A DNA stretch of 5,032 bases from Candidatus Woesearchaeota archaeon (GTDB lineage: Archaea > Nanobdellota > Nanobdellia > Woesearchaeales > UBA10216), in contig JACPBT010000017.1 of NCBI GenBank assembly GCA_016180145.1, forward strand, positions 1 through 5,032, read 5' to 3'. The translations under genes were made by a program, and so were the position numbers. This document shows positions 4,757 to 5,032 of the stretch, one piece after another. The number at the start of each line of letters is the position of its first letter. The stretch's first letter is position 1. Below the pieces are notes generated by a model that saw nothing but the letters and a program-made list of their open reading frames with translations, was not told the DNA's origin and made no database searches.

Positions 4757-5032
4757 ATGGCAAAAAAGAATTCTGCAAAGAATGAAAAAAAGCCTGATTA
4801 TGCTATTCCTGAAGTTGGAGAGACGCCTTCAGGAGGGGCGAAGACGGAAGACCCGTTTGCAAAGATTTCCGCACAGCTACCAAAAGAGGCGCAGCAGAGG
4901 CTTGCCGAGATAAAGAAAAGCCTTGACAAGTTTCAGGAAAGCCTTACAAAGAAATTCGGCAATTACATAATGGGCATAGCACTGCTGCCACCGCAGCTTA
5001 CACAGGAGCAGATAGCAGCGCTGCCGCAGGAG
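4757..5032 (+). CDS. Uncharacterised protein, N-terminal 92 residues only (runs off right edge)
   Basis: The only convincing plus-strand gene. It begins MAKKNSAKNEKKPDYAIP and is still open at the window end. Residues 1-35 are lysine-rich and then Pro/Gly/Glu-rich, so probably disordered. Residues about 42-68 form an amphipathic charged helix (KEAQQRLAEIKKSLDKF). Residues 69-79 (NYIMGIALLPP) look like a buried beta strand entering a folded domain, and residues 80-92 start another helix. There is no signal peptide. A disordered basic tail, a helix and then a hydrophobic strand suggest a cytoplasmic alpha/beta protein whose main domain lies beyond the window. I cannot name the family. The start is supported by the TATA box 28.5 bases upstream. 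An AGGTG at 4750-4754 is only two bases from the ATG, too close to act as a normal Shine-Dalgarno. Confidence 0.7.
   Translation, partial: MAKKNSAKNEKKPDYAIPEVGETPSGGAKTEDPFAKISAQLPKEAQQRLAEIKKSLDKFQESLTKKFGNYIMGIALLPPQLTQEQIAALPQE

Noticed and set aside
4714..4781. Direct repeat TTCTGCAAAGA at 4714-4724 and 4771-4781, with a related GCAAAGATTT at 4859-4868
   Set aside because: One copy overlaps the promoter and the others are coding. Reuse of common Ala-Lys codons in A-rich sequence explains it adequately.

Overview
This window looks archaeal. Several genes carry a TATA-like box (ATTTATAA, ATTTATAT, TTTAAATA) centred about 26-29 bases upstream of the start codon. That is the archaeal TBP/TFB promoter geometry, and it implies leaderless or nearly leaderless mRNAs. 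Bacterial -35/-10 promoters are not evident, and an AbrB-type antitoxin with a PIN-domain toxin fits archaea well. The compact layout and the bacterial-type threonyl-tRNA synthetase (ThrRS) would suit a DPANN-type lineage. That placement is inference, and I cannot assign a phylum.

Layout. From base 1 to about 4600 every convincing gene is on the minus strand. Read in transcription order from the right, these are: a 285-residue soluble, helical, uncharacterised protein (3721-4578) ending at a T-rich terminator; a vapB-vapC toxin-antitoxin pair (3654 down to 3077); a 278-base gap that holds a well-placed promoter and a possible 26-codon gene; a stand-alone aspartokinase-type kinase without ACT domains (2798-2049); a complete bacterial-type ThrRS (2012-102) with its own promoter; and the first 50 bases of a second AbrB-family gene running off the left edge. 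One plus-strand gene starts at 4757 and runs off the right edge. It is divergent from the 285-residue gene.

How the genes may relate. The aspartokinase-like protein and ThrRS sit 36 bases apart. Both touch threonine: aspartokinase opens the pathway to it and ThrRS charges it onto tRNA. Each gene nevertheless appears able to start its own transcript. The two antitoxin-type genes share a promoter design, with an ACAA/TTGT inverted-repeat core centred 12-13 bases upstream of the start codon. This suggests related autorepressor operators.

Most interesting points: the shared operator architecture of the two AbrB-type genes; the TATA-driven mini-gene at 2917-2997 with direct repeats just upstream; the ACT-less aspartokinase beside ThrRS; and the uncharacterised divergent pair on the right. 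I saw no CRISPR array, tRNA, rRNA or insertion sequence.
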